Of a DNA stretch of 64,000 bases, positions 31,928-40,881 are shown piece after piece. The stretch lies in contig VFZE01000022.1 in assembly GCA_016871315.1 (NCBI GenBank), positions 26,484-90,483 of the forward strand, in the 5' to 3' direction. The position numbers were made by a program, and so were the translations under genes. The number at the start of each line of letters is the position of its first letter. Position 1 is the stretch's first letter. The stretch comes from Acidimicrobiia bacterium (GTDB lineage Bacteria > Acidobacteriota > Terriglobia > Bryobacterales > Bryobacteraceae). Under the pieces are notes generated by a model that had not been told where the DNA came from, did not search any database, and worked only from the letters and a program-made list of their open reading frames with translations.

Positions 31928-32974
31928 ATGGCAGGTCAGAAGCAGATCCTCTACCGCGACGCGGGAGTCAATATTGATGAAGGCGAACGGGCGGTGGAGC
32001 GGATCAAGAAGCTTGCCCGCGGCACATTCAACCCCAACGTACTGACGGGCATCGGAAGTTTCGGCGCCGCCTATCATCTGAAAGGCTGGAAGCAGCCGGT
32101 GCTGATCAGCTCCGCCGACGGCGTGGGAACCAAGCTCAAGGTGGCCTTTGCCACTGGCAGGCACGGCACCATCGGCGAAGACCTGGTCAACCACTGCGTC
32201 AACGACATCGCCGTGCAAGGCGCCGAGCCGCTCTTCTTTCTCGATTACTTCGCCACCGGTAAGCTCTCGGCGGGCGTCACCGCGGAAGTGGTCTCCGGAC
32301 TGGCCCGCGGTTGCCGCCGCAACGGCTGCGCGCTGATCGGCGGAGAAACCGCGGAGATGCCCGGCCTCTACGCCGACGGCGAGTATGACCTGGCCGGCTT
32401 CATCGTCGGCGCCGTGGAGCGCGGCCAATTGCTGACCGGCCAGCGCATCCGTAGAGGCGACGTGCTGCTAGGGCTGCCGTCGAGCGGTTTGCACACCAAC
32501 GGCTACTCGCTGGCTCGCAAGCTGCTCTTCGACGTGGCCGGTTACAAGGTCTCCACCAAGGTCAAAGAACTGCGCTGTACGGTGGGGGAAGAGCTACTGA
32601 AGGTGCACCGCAGCTACTTGAAGCCGCTGCGCGCGCTGCGCAAGGCTCGCCTGCTCAAAGGCGCCGCGCACATCACCGGAGGCGGCATCTCCGACAACAC
32701 GCCGCGCATGCTTCCGAAGGGCCTGGGCGCCGAAATACACAGCATCACGTGGAAGACCCCTCCGGTCTTCCAACTTTTGCGCGAGATCGGGCAGGTGCCG
32801 GACGATGACTGGCGCCGGACATTCAATTTGGGTATCGGCATGATTTTGGCCGTCGGCGAGCAGGACGTAGCCGCCACGGAGCGCATCCTTCGCAAGCTCA
32901 AGGAGCGCTGCTGGCGAATCGGCCGCGTGGTGCGGCTCGCGAGCGATGCCTCGCCGAGGGTGGCCTACCTGTGA
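31928..32974 (+). CDS. purM: Phosphoribosylformylglycinamidine cyclo-ligase
   Basis: A 348-residue AIR synthetase, normal length, catalysing ring closure of FGAM to AIR with ATP in purine biosynthesis. Conserved stretches: YRDAGVNIDEGERAV at the N-terminus, SADGVGTKLKVA, HCVNDIAVQGAEPLFFLDYF, ALIGGETAEMPGLY, GLPSSGLHTNGYSLAR and AHITGGGISDN. Its stop overlaps the purN start (GTGA), the usual purMN arrangement. It is divergent from the amidohydrolase operon with only 34 bases between, in which TATTAT at 31905 could be a -10 box. Confidence 0.97.
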   Translation: MAGQKQILYRDAGVNIDEGERAVERIKKLARGTFNPNVLTGIGSFGAAYHLKGWKQPVLISSADGVGTKLKVAFATGRHGTIGEDLVNHCVNDIAVQGAEPLFFLDYFATGKLSAGVTAEVVSGLARGCRRNGCALIGGETAEMPGLYADGEYDLAGFIVGAVERGQLLTGQRIRRGDVLLGLPSSGLHTNGYSLARKLLFDVAGYKVSTKVKELRCTVGEELLKVHRSYLKPLRALRKARLLKGAAHITGGGISDNTPRMLPKGLGAEIHSITWKTPPVFQLLREIGQVPDDDWRRTFNLGIGMILAVGEQDVAATERILRKLKERCWRIGRVVRLASDASPRVAYL

Positions 32975-33573
32975 AGCGGCTCGGAATTCTCTTATCCGGC
33001 CGCGGCTCCAACTTTGAGGCGATCGCTCGATCGATTGAGGAGGGAAGGCTGAACGCGGAGATCGCGGTGGTGATCTCGAACCGCGCCGAAGCGCCTGGTA
33101 TCGAGATTGCCCTGGCGCGAGGCCTGAAGGCGGTTCACATTTCCTCGAAGGGCCTGGACCGCGAAGCCTATGATGCTCAACTGGTGAAGGAGCTGAAGGA
33201 GAATCACGTAGAGCTTGTCTGCCTCGCCGGATACATGCGGATGCTCAGCGCGTCGTTCGTGCGTGAGTTTCCGATGCGCATCCTCAATATCCACCCTTCA
33301 CTACTGCCCGCTTTTCCCGGACTCGATGCGCAGCACCAGGCCTTTGAGTACGGCGTCAAGATCTCCGGCTGCACGGTGCACTTCGTGGATGAACAGCTTG
33401 ATCACGGGCCCATCGTTCTTCAGGCACATGTCCCGGTGCTCGCGACCGACGATAGCGATACGTTGGCCGCGCGGATTCTGAAAGAGGAGCACCGCATCTA
33501 CTCTGAGGCCGTGGCGATTGTTCTCAACGGCAGGTATAGAGTGGAAGGGCGTCGCGTCATTGAGGAGGTGTAA
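32971..33573 (+). CDS. purN: Phosphoribosylglycinamide formyltransferase
   Basis: A 200-residue GAR transformylase that moves a formyl group from 10-formyl-THF to GAR. Motifs: LGILLSGRGSNFEAI at the N-terminus, VISNRAEAPGIEIA, CLAGYMRMLS, and the catalytic region RILNIHPSLLPAFPG (Asn and His) with the later VHFVDEQLDHGPIVLQ (Asp). The GTG start overlaps the purM stop, so the pair is translationally coupled. Together with purM it supplies two consecutive parts of purine synthesis; the other pur genes are elsewhere. Confidence 0.97.
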   Translation: MKRLGILLSGRGSNFEAIARSIEEGRLNAEIAVVISNRAEAPGIEIALARGLKAVHISSKGLDREAYDAQLVKELKENHVELVCLAGYMRMLSASFVREFPMRILNIHPSLLPAFPGLDAQHQAFEYGVKISGCTVHFVDEQLDHGPIVLQAHVPVLATDDSDTLAARILKEEHRIYSEAVAIVLNGRYRVEGRRVIEEV

Positions 33574-33574
33574 C

Positions 33575-34747
33575 GTGCACCGCCGAGAATTCCTCGTCGC
33601 CGCATCGGCGGCATCCGTGCTGGGAGCCAGCCGAAAGATCCGCGCTGGCATCATCGGCAGCGGCGGCCGCGGCCGTCTGCTCACGGCCGAGTTCAAAGAG
33701 ATCGGCGTCGACATGGCGGCCGTCGCCGACGTCTACGAGCCCAATCTCGCCGCCGGGTTGAAGACCGCATCCACCGGCGCGGAAGGCTATTCGAACTACA
33801 AGAAGCTGCTCGAAGACAAGACGCTGGACGCGGTGATCGTCGCCACGCCCGATCATTGGCATGCGCAGATGACGATCGACGCAGTGGAGGCGGGCAAGGA
33901 TGTCTACCTCGAAAAGCCGCTGGCGCACACCATTGCCGACGGCTTCCGCATCATCGAGGCCGTGCGCCGCACGCGCCGCGTGGTGCAAGTGGGCACGCAG
34001 CGCCGCAGCTTCGACCTGTTTCAGGAAGCCAAGCAGGTGATGGATTCCGGACAGGTTGGCGACGTGCGGCTGGTCAACTCCTGGTGGTACAACTACACGG
34101 GCTCGGTTCGCACGCGGCCGCTGGAGGGCAAGCTCGATTGGGAGCAGTGGCTTGGTCCCGCGCCTAAGCGAGCCTTGGATCCGGCGCGGTTCCGCAACTG
34201 GTATTGGTATTGGGACTATTCAGGCGGTCTGCTGGTGGGACAGGCGGCGCATGTGGTCGACGCCATCCATTGGATGATGAACTCCTCCTATCCGCTGGCG
34301 GTGACCTGCACCGGCGGCCGCGCGAATGTGGAAGGCGTGGAGGTGCCGGAAACGGCCTCGATGAGCATCGAATACCCGGAGAATTACTTGGGCGTCTTCA
34401 CGCTGGGCTACAAGGCGATGCCGTACAACGGCTACAACGATCAGTGTAAGCAGTTCCACGGCTCCAAGGCGCGCTTTGACGTGGGGCGCGAGTGGTGGGC
34501 CCTCTATCCGCAGTCGAACGACCTCGAGATGAAGCCGAGCTTGGAGAAGAAGCGGCCCGGCAGCTTCGCCTCCGCCACCCGCATGCACATCCGGAACTTT
34601 CTGGACTGCATCGAGTCGCGCAAGGATCCCAACGCCACGGTCGAGATGGGGCAGGCAACCAACATCGTGCTCTGCATGGCGATGGACAGCATGCGCACGG
34701 GCAGGCGGCTGAAATGGAACCAGGCGGCGCGGCGCGTCGAGTCTTGA
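33575..34747 (+). CDS. Secreted Gfo/Idh/MocA-family oxidoreductase
   Basis: A 390-residue NAD(P)-dependent oxidoreductase. The N-terminus HRREFLVAASAASVLG resembles a twin-arginine export signal, which would fit export with bound cofactor. The Rossmann motif is RAGIIGSGGRGRLL; the family's EKP motif appears as VYLEKPLAHT after VATPDHWHA. The C-terminal domain has GGLLVGQAAHVVDAIHWMM. These proteins act on sugars or inositols. The GTG start at 33575 is preferred: it sits one base after the purN stop with GAGGAGG eight bases upstream. Upstream codons would lie inside purN. Confidence 0.9.
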   Translation: MHRREFLVAASAASVLGASRKIRAGIIGSGGRGRLLTAEFKEIGVDMAAVADVYEPNLAAGLKTASTGAEGYSNYKKLLEDKTLDAVIVATPDHWHAQMTIDAVEAGKDVYLEKPLAHTIADGFRIIEAVRRTRRVVQVGTQRRSFDLFQEAKQVMDSGQVGDVRLVNSWWYNYTGSVRTRPLEGKLDWEQWLGPAPKRALDPARFRNWYWYWDYSGGLLVGQAAHVVDAIHWMMNSSYPLAVTCTGGRANVEGVEVPETASMSIEYPENYLGVFTLGYKAMPYNGYNDQCKQFHGSKARFDVGREWWALYPQSNDLEMKPSLEKKRPGSFASATRMHIRNFLDCIESRKDPNATVEMGQATNIVLCMAMDSMRTGRRLKWNQAARRVES

Positions 34748-34777
34748 ATCTGGGACAATGGGCAGCGGAATTCCTTT

Positions 34778-35077
34778 ATGCAGCAGCCCATCGGACAACC
34801 GACCAAGATCCAACTGGCCCACACCGAAGACTACCGCGAAGCCTACGCCAACAGCGTGCAGGTGCGCGTCAACCTGTGGGATTTTTTTCTGATGTTCGGC
34901 ATCATCAACCAGACGGCCCAGGACTCGGTGGAAATCCGCAACTTCCAGGGCGTCTACTTGAGCCCGCAGCAGGCCAAAGCGCTGGCCAATTTGCTGAACC
35001 AGAACATCTCGCAGTATGAGTCAGCCTTCGGAGAGATCCAGCTGGAGCCGAAGCCGGGAGCGCAGGTGGTTCAATAA
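34778..35077 (+). CDS. DUF3467-like small protein
   Basis: A 99-residue cytoplasmic protein with the pattern of DUF3467: REAYANSVQVRVNLWDFFLM, FGIINQ, VEIRNFQGVYLSPQQAKALA, NLLNQNISQYESAFGEI. These small proteins often lie near purine or stress genes and have no assigned function. The stop lies 20 bases before the start of the membrane glycosyltransferase. No signal peptide or membrane segment. Confidence 0.8.
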   Translation: MQQPIGQPTKIQLAHTEDYREAYANSVQVRVNLWDFFLMFGIINQTAQDSVEIRNFQGVYLSPQQAKALANLLNQNISQYESAFGEIQLEPKPGAQVVQ

Positions 35078-35097
35078 GAGCGCACATCGTTTTCCTG

Positions 35098-36534
35098 GTG
35101 GCGTTCGCGTGTTTCGCCTTCCTGGCGCACGCGCCTTTTCTTAATCTGCCGTTCTTCTGGGACGAGCTTGGTTACTTTGTTCCCGCCGCGCTGGACCTAC
35201 TGAAGCAGGGCCGGCTGGTGCCGGTGTCGACGGAGGCCAACGCGCATCCACCGCTGGTGATGATCTACTTGGCGGCGGTTTGGAAGCTGGCCGGCTATTC
35301 GATCACAGCCACGCGCGTGGCGATGCTAACGCTGGCCTCGCTTTCCTTGTTGGCGATCTTCATGCTCGCCATCGAACTATGCAAGCAGGTGAAGGGCTCG
35401 CCCGCCTTCCCAGCGATCCTGTTCGTGATGGCATCGCCGCTGATCTACACGCAGTCGATGATGGCGCAGCTCGATATGCCCGCGATGGGACTCACCGCCG
35501 CGACGCTGCTGCTGTTCCTGCGTGCGAACTACCGCGCCGCGGCGGCAGCCGCCACGATGCTGGTGCTGACCAAGGAGACCGGAATCGCCGTGCCGATTGC
35601 GATGGCACTGTGGCTGACAAAGGAGCGTAACCGGGCCGCGTTGTGGTTTCTGTTACCGTGCGCGGTGCTGGCCGGGTGGTTCGCCATCGTCTGGCAGGCC
35701 ACCGGACATCCTTTCGGCAGCGCCAAGTTCACCGGATATAACCTCACCTATCCGCTGCATCCTTTCCGGTTGGGCGTGAGCCTGGCAAAAAAGCTGTACA
35801 CGCTATTCGTGGCTGACTTCCACTGGTTGGGTACGGCGGCCATCGTGGCCGCTTGGCGCGGCTTCACGGACCGGGGATGGAAAGTGGCCGCGGCTATCGG
35901 CGCCGCGCAGACGCTGTTGGTTGTCGCGCTGGGCGGGGCCCAGCTGGAACGGTACCTGCTGCCCGTGCTGCCGCTGTTCTATATTGCTGCCGCCACGGCA
36001 TGGTCGCAGCGCGGATTCCTGGTGAAGACCGCGGGGGTTACGGTGATGTCATGCGGTTTATTGGCCGGCTTCTGGTGGAACCCGCCCTATCCCTACCCTT
36101 ACGAAAACAATCTCGCGATGACGACTTTCGTCGAGCTGCACCAGGCCGCCGCCGAGTTTCTGGAACGCGACTATCCACGCCAGAAGGTGGTGACCGCGTG
36201 GCCGTTGAGCGACGCGCTGCGCCGGCCCGAGTTCGGTTACGTCAACCGGAAGCGCGATATCGTGGAACTGCCCGATTTTCAGCCCTCCCGTTTCCACGGA
36301 ATCGAAAACGTCCAGCTGCTGGTGCTGTACTCGCGCGACTGGCGCCGCGTGCCGCTGCTGGAGAACTGGTGGGCGGACTACTTCAGCTATGCGCCCGCCA
36401 TCTCGAGCGAGGAATGCCAGCGAAGATATGGCCTGATACCGGTGGCGCGCTGGGAGGCGCACGGACAGTGGATCGAGATCCTTGCCCGCGAACCCGCTAA
36501 TCGTTCCCCGCGGCCGCGGCGGTTTCCAGTTTGA
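35098..36534 (+). CDS. GT39/ArnT-like membrane glycosyltransferase
   Basis: A 478-residue integral membrane protein with about 10-12 hydrophobic segments. The first loop contains FFWDELGYFVPAALDLLKQG, the acidic WDE motif of GT-C fold (GT39/PMT/ArnT) enzymes, followed by ANAHPPLVMIYLAAVWKLAG. These enzymes move a sugar from a polyprenyl-phosphate carrier to proteins, lipids or glycans on the outer face of the inner membrane. The C-terminal soluble part ends in an Arg/Pro-rich tail. The start is a GTG; no ATG is available upstream of the first membrane segment. The 3' end overlaps the converging MFS remnant by about 38 bases. Confidence 0.85.
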   Translation: MAFACFAFLAHAPFLNLPFFWDELGYFVPAALDLLKQGRLVPVSTEANAHPPLVMIYLAAVWKLAGYSITATRVAMLTLASLSLLAIFMLAIELCKQVKGSPAFPAILFVMASPLIYTQSMMAQLDMPAMGLTAATLLLFLRANYRAAAAAATMLVLTKETGIAVPIAMALWLTKERNRAALWFLLPCAVLAGWFAIVWQATGHPFGSAKFTGYNLTYPLHPFRLGVSLAKKLYTLFVADFHWLGTAAIVAAWRGFTDRGWKVAAAIGAAQTLLVVALGGAQLERYLLPVLPLFYIAAATAWSQRGFLVKTAGVTVMSCGLLAGFWWNPPYPYPYENNLAMTTFVELHQAAAEFLERDYPRQKVVTAWPLSDALRRPEFGYVNRKRDIVELPDFQPSRFHGIENVQLLVLYSRDWRRVPLLENWWADYFSYAPAISSEECQRRYGLIPVARWEAHGQWIEILAREPANRSPRPRRFPV

Positions 36535-36873
36535 CCGCCTGGTAGCCGCCACGCGACTTGTCGTAGAAGAACAGAATGCCGAAGACCACCGTCAGCACAA
36601 CAGGCAGAATCGCCACGTAGCAGAAGGCCGCCGCCGCGCCAAAGGAGTCATACCAGCTGCCCATCACCGGCAGGATAAGAGCCACCGACAGATTGCCCGT
36701 GCCGCCAATGATGGCCAGCCGCAGCGCGCCGCCTTTGAGGAATCGCTCCGCCGTGACGCCCAGCATCAGCGGCCAGAAGTAAGTCTTGCCGGTGCCATCC
36801 CGCGGATGGAGGACACCATCGAGGTGGTGACGAGTGCAATGCAACTGGCGATGAAAAGTTTGCGAGGGTTCAT
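36497..36873 (-). pseudogene. MFS transporter with the middle deleted
   Basis: From the ATG at 36873 the first residues, MNPRKLFIASCIALVTTSMV, look like the first membrane helix of a major facilitator. The frame then stops after about 35 codons. In a neighbouring frame, from about 36797, the C-terminal end of an MFS protein follows: KTYFWPLMLGVTAERFLKGG, GTGNLSVALILPVMGSWYD and GILFFYDKSRGGY. A complete MFS protein has about 400 residues; here about 125 remain, so about 280 central residues are missing along with a frame change. The deletion resembles that in the kinase pseudogene at 26648. Confidence 0.75.
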
Positions 36874-36929
36874 GACCGATTCATGCTCCAGATGAAATCG
36901 AATCGGACAGTGTATCAGGACAGGATGTC

Positions 36930-36942
36930 CCCCTTTAAGGGG
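36930..36942 (-). terminator. Small hairpin after the NtrX-like gene
   Basis: CCCCTT and AAGGGG arms with a single central base, four bases past the stop codon of the response regulator gene. There is no T-run, so termination here is a weak inference. Confidence 0.3.
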
Positions 36943-36946
36943 CCCG

Positions 36947-38314
36947 TTACCCCTCCTTCGGCAGGATCCCCAGCGACTTCATCTTCCGGTACAGATTGCT
37001 CCGCTCCATCCCCAGCAGCTCGGCGGCGCGCGTGACATTGCCCCGCGTCTCCTCCAGCTTCTTCAGAATGTAGTCCCGCTCGGCCGCCTCGCGAAACTCG
37101 TGCAGGCTCGCGAAATGGTCGATCACCGGCTCCACCGACAACCGCCGCGTCATGGTCAGCGGGATGTGCCGCGCGTCGATCCGCACCTGCGGGTTCATGA
37201 TCACGATCCGCTCCATCAGGTTCCGCAACTCGCGCACGTTGCCCGGCCAGGGGTGCTGCTTCAGCAGCTCGTAGGCCCCGTCGGTCAGCTCCTTCTGCTT
37301 GCGCCCGTAAGCCCCGGTGAACTCCGACAGGAAATGATCGGCCAGCAGCGGAATATCCTCGACGCGCTCCCGCAACGGCGGCACGTAGAAGGGAATCACG
37401 TTCAGCCGGTAGAACAGGTCCTCGCGGAAATTACCGCGCTCGATCTCCTCTTCCAGGTTCTTGTTGGTCGCCGCGATGACGCGCACATCCACGCGGATCA
37501 CCTCGTGCGCCCCCACCGGCTCAAACCGCTGCTCCTCCAGCGCCCGCAGCACCTTGGCCTGCGTCTTCAAACTCATATCGCCCACTTCATCCAGAAACAG
37601 CGTCCCGCCGTCGGCCTTCTGAAACTTCCCCGTCTTATCGTCGCTTGCCCCGGTGAACGATCCCTTCCGGTGCCCGAACAGCTCGCTTTCGATCAGCTCC
37701 TCCGGAATCGCCGCGCAATTCACTTCCACGAACGGTTCCTCGGCCCGTGTGCTCAGCGCGTGGATCGCATGCGCCACCAGCTCCTTGCCCACGCCCGATT
37801 CGCCATAGATCAACACGCGGCCATTGGTGCCCGCCATCAGCGACAACTGCTGCCGCAGCGCCTTCATCGGTACGCTGTCGCCGATGATCCGGTGCCGCCG
37901 CCCCGCCGAATCTTTCAAACTCCGGATCTCGTTCTCCAGCCGCCGGTGCTCAATGGCGTTCTTCACCACAACAACCACCTTCTGAATCGTCAGCGGCTTT
38001 TCCAGAAAATCAAACGCGCCCAGCTTGGTCGCTTTCACCGCCGTTTCAATCGAGCCGTGCCCGGAAATCACAACCACCGCCGGCCGGTCGGTGGCCGGAA
38101 TCTCCTCAATCCGCGCCAGCGTCTCCAGCCCGTCCATGCCCGGCAGCCAGATGTCGAGCAGCACTACTTCGTACGGATGCCGCCCCAACGCCTCCATGCA
38201 CTGCTCGCCCGATTCCACCGATTCGGTCTGGAACCCTTCATCCTCCAGCACGCCGCACAACGACTGGCGGATGCCCGGCTCATCGTCGGCCACCAACACC
38301 CGCGCCCGCTTCAT
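36947..38314 (-). CDS. NtrX/NtrC-family sigma-54 response regulator
   Basis: A 455-residue regulator with three domains. The receiver at 1-120 has VLVADDEPGIRQSL, the phospho-acceptor in VVLLDIWLPGMDG and KPLTIQK. The AAA+ domain has Walker A YGESGVGKE, the sigma-54 loop FGHRKGSFTGA (Ser in place of the first Ala of GAFTGA), Walker B GGTLFLDEVGDM and the arginine-finger region. A Fis-type helix-turn-helix at the end is GNVTRAAELLGMERSNLYRK. It activates sigma-54 promoters after phosphorylation. It overlaps the kinase gene by four bases (ATGA), so the pair forms an operon. The residue order and partner layout match NtrX of the NtrYX system. Confidence 0.93.
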   Translation of the reverse strand: MKRARVLVADDEPGIRQSLCGVLEDEGFQTESVESGEQCMEALGRHPYEVVLLDIWLPGMDGLETLARIEEIPATDRPAVVVISGHGSIETAVKATKLGAFDFLEKPLTIQKVVVVVKNAIEHRRLENEIRSLKDSAGRRHRIIGDSVPMKALRQQLSLMAGTNGRVLIYGESGVGKELVAHAIHALSTRAEEPFVEVNCAAIPEELIESELFGHRKGSFTGASDDKTGKFQKADGGTLFLDEVGDMSLKTQAKVLRALEEQRFEPVGAHEVIRVDVRVIAATNKNLEEEIERGNFREDLFYRLNVIPFYVPPLRERVEDIPLLADHFLSEFTGAYGRKQKELTDGAYELLKQHPWPGNVRELRNLMERIVIMNPQVRIDARHIPLTMTRRLSVEPVIDHFASLHEFREAAERDYILKKLEETRGNVTRAAELLGMERSNLYRKMKSLGILPKEG

Positions 38315-40395
38315 ACCGCCCGCGCCTCGCTTTCCACCACCTGCGGCGCCGGGATCTCGACAACAAACCGTGAACCCGACGGCGGGTTCTCCTCGACTCG
38401 AATCTGCGCGCCATGATCGCTCAAGATATGGTGCACAATCGCCAGCCCCAGCCCGGTGCCGCGCTCCTTCGTTGAAAAGTACGGCAAGAACAGCCGGTCG
38501 CGATCCTCGGCCGAGATGCCCGCCCCCGTATCCGCCACCACCAGCTCCACCGTGTCCTGCCCGGCCAGCTGCGTCGAAATCGACAACTGCCGCAGCGCCG
38601 ATTCCCGCATCGCCTCGGCCGCGTTGTCCACCAGGTTCACCACCACCCGCTTGAACTGCTCGCGGTCAATCGAAACCGGCGGCAGCGCCGCCGACAGGCT
38701 CTTCCGGATCTCAATGCCGTCCAGCCGCCCATTGAACACCTGCAGCGCATTCTCGACAACTTCGTTCAAGTCGCACAGCGCCGGCTGTGCCGCCGGAAAT
38801 CGCGCGAATTGCGAGAACTCATCCACCAGCGTCTTCACCGATTGCACTTCACCGGAAATCGTCAGCGAACACTCGCGCAGGATTCGCAGCACCTCCGCCG
38901 GCAGCTGATGCACTTCCTCGCCCGCACGCAGACGGTCAATCTGCCGCGCGATCCTCTCCGAACTCAGCGCAATAGGAGTGAGAGGATTCTTCAGCTCATG
39001 CGCGATGCGGCGCGCCACCTCGTGCCAGGCCGCCGCCTTCTGCGCGCGCAGCAGCTCGGAGGTGTCCTCGATCACCAGCACCCAGCCCGAACTGTGCCGC
39101 CCCGTCAGCGCCGCCACGGTGATCGCCAGGTGCAGCGTGTGCCGGTCCTGCTCCATCTCCATCTGGGTCGAGGCCAGTCCCATGCGCCGCGCCCGGTTCA
39201 GCAGGTAGTGAATCTCCCGCGCATGCTCTTCCGGAAACAGATCCTCCAGCACCGCCGCGCGCCCCAGTTGCTCGGCCGGAAACATCTGCGCCAGCGCCCC
39301 GTTGACTCGCTGTATCCCCCGCTCGGCGGACAGCGAGATCACGCCGGTGGGAATCGATTCCAAGATCGCTTCGGTGAACTGGTGCCGCCGCTCCAGCTCC
39401 TTCTCGTTGAACTCCAGTTCCTGGCTCATTTCGTTGAACGCACGAACCAGCGTCCCCAGTTCATCCACCGCCGCCGCCTTGATCCGGTGCGCCAGGTTGC
39501 CGCGCCGCAGCTCTCCCGCCGCCTCCAATAGCGAGGCAATCGGCTCGCTGATCTGACGGCTCAAGAACAGCGCGATCCACGTTGCCACGAACAGAATGAA
39601 CAGGCTGATCAGCAGCAGCAGCCCGATGTAGGTCCAGCGGAACTCCTTGCGTGCCCGCGACAGAATCTGATACTCACGCACCTCGCGATCAATCAGCTCC
39701 TGCTTGGCCGCCAGGTCCAGCGGCGGAAACGCCTTCACGTGCAGTTTCGCCTTCTCCATCGGCACAACGGCGGTCTGGGCGCGCCGCCGCGTGGTTTCTT
39801 CTGATGCCTCGGCGCAGATCTTCAACCTCGTCCCGTCGTCGCGCTCCAGCCACGCCTCGGAGATCCGTTGCTCCCGGCACAGCTTGCCGGGAAACCCTGG
39901 CGGAATCACCCCGGTTGCCAGGTACACGCCGACATCGGGCGATTGCGACAGCCACAGCGCCTGCGCACGGGCGCGCAGCGCGGTCTCCCGGTCGAAACTC
40001 TGGCTCACCTCCGACAGGTTGTGCAGCACGCTTTCCACCGGACGCGAAAACCACTTGTTGATGTTGTGATTCAGAACCGAAATCGAGAACAGCACCAGGA
40101 AGATCACAGGCATGAAGCTCAGCGCCAGCGCCCCGATCACCAGCTTCGTCCGCAGCCGCGACCCTTCCTTCTTCTTCTGGCGCTCAATGTACAGCTTCAC
40201 GCCCGTGCGGAACAGCATGAACCCCACCGTCATGGTGAGGATAAAGATGAGAGTCGAAATCGCCCACAGCAGGAAGGTCTGCTCCGCGCTCGGCGCGCCG
40301 ACAATCGCCACCGAAAACGACCCCTGCCACACCAGCAGTGTCGTCAGAAACGCCAACAGCAGGATGGCCGAACCGTAGATGAGACGCTTTTTCAT
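38311..40395 (-). CDS. NtrY-like membrane sensor histidine kinase
   Basis: A 694-residue kinase. Two N-terminal membrane helices plus a third (SLFILFVATWIALFLS, near residue 260) flank an extracytoplasmic sensor region. HAMP follows, then a PAS-type segment (SIPTGVISLSAERGIQRVN). The HisKA H-box is EVARRIAHELKNPLTPI; the ATPase domain has NLVDNAAEAM, VVADTGAGIS and GTGLGLAIVHHIL. The layout (several membrane helices, HAMP, PAS, HisKA, HATPase) matches NtrY, the partner of NtrX. The signal sensed is unknown. A TATAAT on the minus strand at 40421-40426 could serve its promoter but lies against the PilZ terminator. Confidence 0.93.
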   Translation of the reverse strand: MKKRLIYGSAILLLAFLTTLLVWQGSFSVAIVGAPSAEQTFLLWAISTLIFILTMTVGFMLFRTGVKLYIERQKKKEGSRLRTKLVIGALALSFMPVIFLVLFSISVLNHNINKWFSRPVESVLHNLSEVSQSFDRETALRARAQALWLSQSPDVGVYLATGVIPPGFPGKLCREQRISEAWLERDDGTRLKICAEASEETTRRRAQTAVVPMEKAKLHVKAFPPLDLAAKQELIDREVREYQILSRARKEFRWTYIGLLLLISLFILFVATWIALFLSRQISEPIASLLEAAGELRRGNLAHRIKAAAVDELGTLVRAFNEMSQELEFNEKELERRHQFTEAILESIPTGVISLSAERGIQRVNGALAQMFPAEQLGRAAVLEDLFPEEHAREIHYLLNRARRMGLASTQMEMEQDRHTLHLAITVAALTGRHSSGWVLVIEDTSELLRAQKAAAWHEVARRIAHELKNPLTPIALSSERIARQIDRLRAGEEVHQLPAEVLRILRECSLTISGEVQSVKTLVDEFSQFARFPAAQPALCDLNEVVENALQVFNGRLDGIEIRKSLSAALPPVSIDREQFKRVVVNLVDNAAEAMRESALRQLSISTQLAGQDTVELVVADTGAGISAEDRDRLFLPYFSTKERGTGLGLAIVHHILSDHGAQIRVEENPPSGSRFVVEIPAPQVVESEARAV

Positions 40396-40429
40396 CGCGG
40401 GAAGCGCAGGCTCTTCCCCGATTATAAAG

Positions 40430-40463
40430 AGGATTCCAGCGCCACGGCGGGCGCTGGAATCCT
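40430..40463 (-). terminator. Intrinsic terminator downstream of the PilZ gene
   Basis: Perfect 14-bp inverted repeat (AGGATTCCAGCGCC with its complement) around a 6-base loop, followed on the minus strand by a T-rich TCTTTAT. It lies 8 bases past the PilZ stop, and would separate PilZ from ntrY transcription. Confidence 0.75.
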
Positions 40464-40470
40464 ACGCAGT

Positions 40471-40836
40471 CTAGTGGGAGGTAGACAAACCCTGAGAGCC
40501 TTGTGTGCGGAACTCGTAATGCTGAATCTCCATCGCCGCCTTGTTGCCGTCAAATCGCACCACGCGGCCACGCGCCACAAGCTTCAGCGGGCACGTATTG
40601 TTCAATTGCGCCGGCCAGCTCACCGCCAGCTCCACGCTCCTGCCGGGCAGCAGGACATGCTCGGTGGTAAACAATATCCCCGAGCTGCTCATGTTAATCG
40701 TCTCACCGCCGCCTGCCTCCTGGTTGCTCTTCTTGTTGAGAACCCGGTAGCGGACTTCGCGCTCAATCGGGAAACGGCTCGATCCTCTTCTGTCGTTGCT
40801 GTCAGATGAAGCCTTCATTACTCTATGAGTTTCCAC
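40471..40836 (-). CDS. PilZ-domain protein (c-di-GMP receptor type)
   Basis: A 121-residue single-domain protein. The c-di-GMP binding signature is present: an RxxxR-like arginine pair in DRRGSSRFPIEREVRYRVL, and the N-x-S-x-x-G motif in TINMSSSGILF. The rest is beta-barrel-like (SVELAVSWPAQL, KLVARGRVVRF, KAAMEIQHYEF). Such stand-alone PilZ proteins relay c-di-GMP levels to motility, secretion or exopolysaccharide machinery. It precedes the ntrYX pair on the same strand but is separated by a strong hairpin. Confidence 0.88.
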   Translation of the reverse strand: METHRVMKASSDSNDRRGSSRFPIEREVRYRVLNKKSNQEAGGGETINMSSSGILFTTEHVLLPGRSVELAVSWPAQLNNTCPLKLVARGRVVRFDGNKAAMEIQHYEFRTQGSQGLSTSH

Positions 40837-40881
40837 GATGCGAGCGTATGACTCAATAGGACCATGATTGGAAATTGATCT

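Noticed and set aside
40421..40426. TATAAT on the minus strand as ntrY promoter
   Set aside because: It forms the T-rich end of the PilZ terminator and has no -35 partner at proper spacing, so it is not listed as a promoter.
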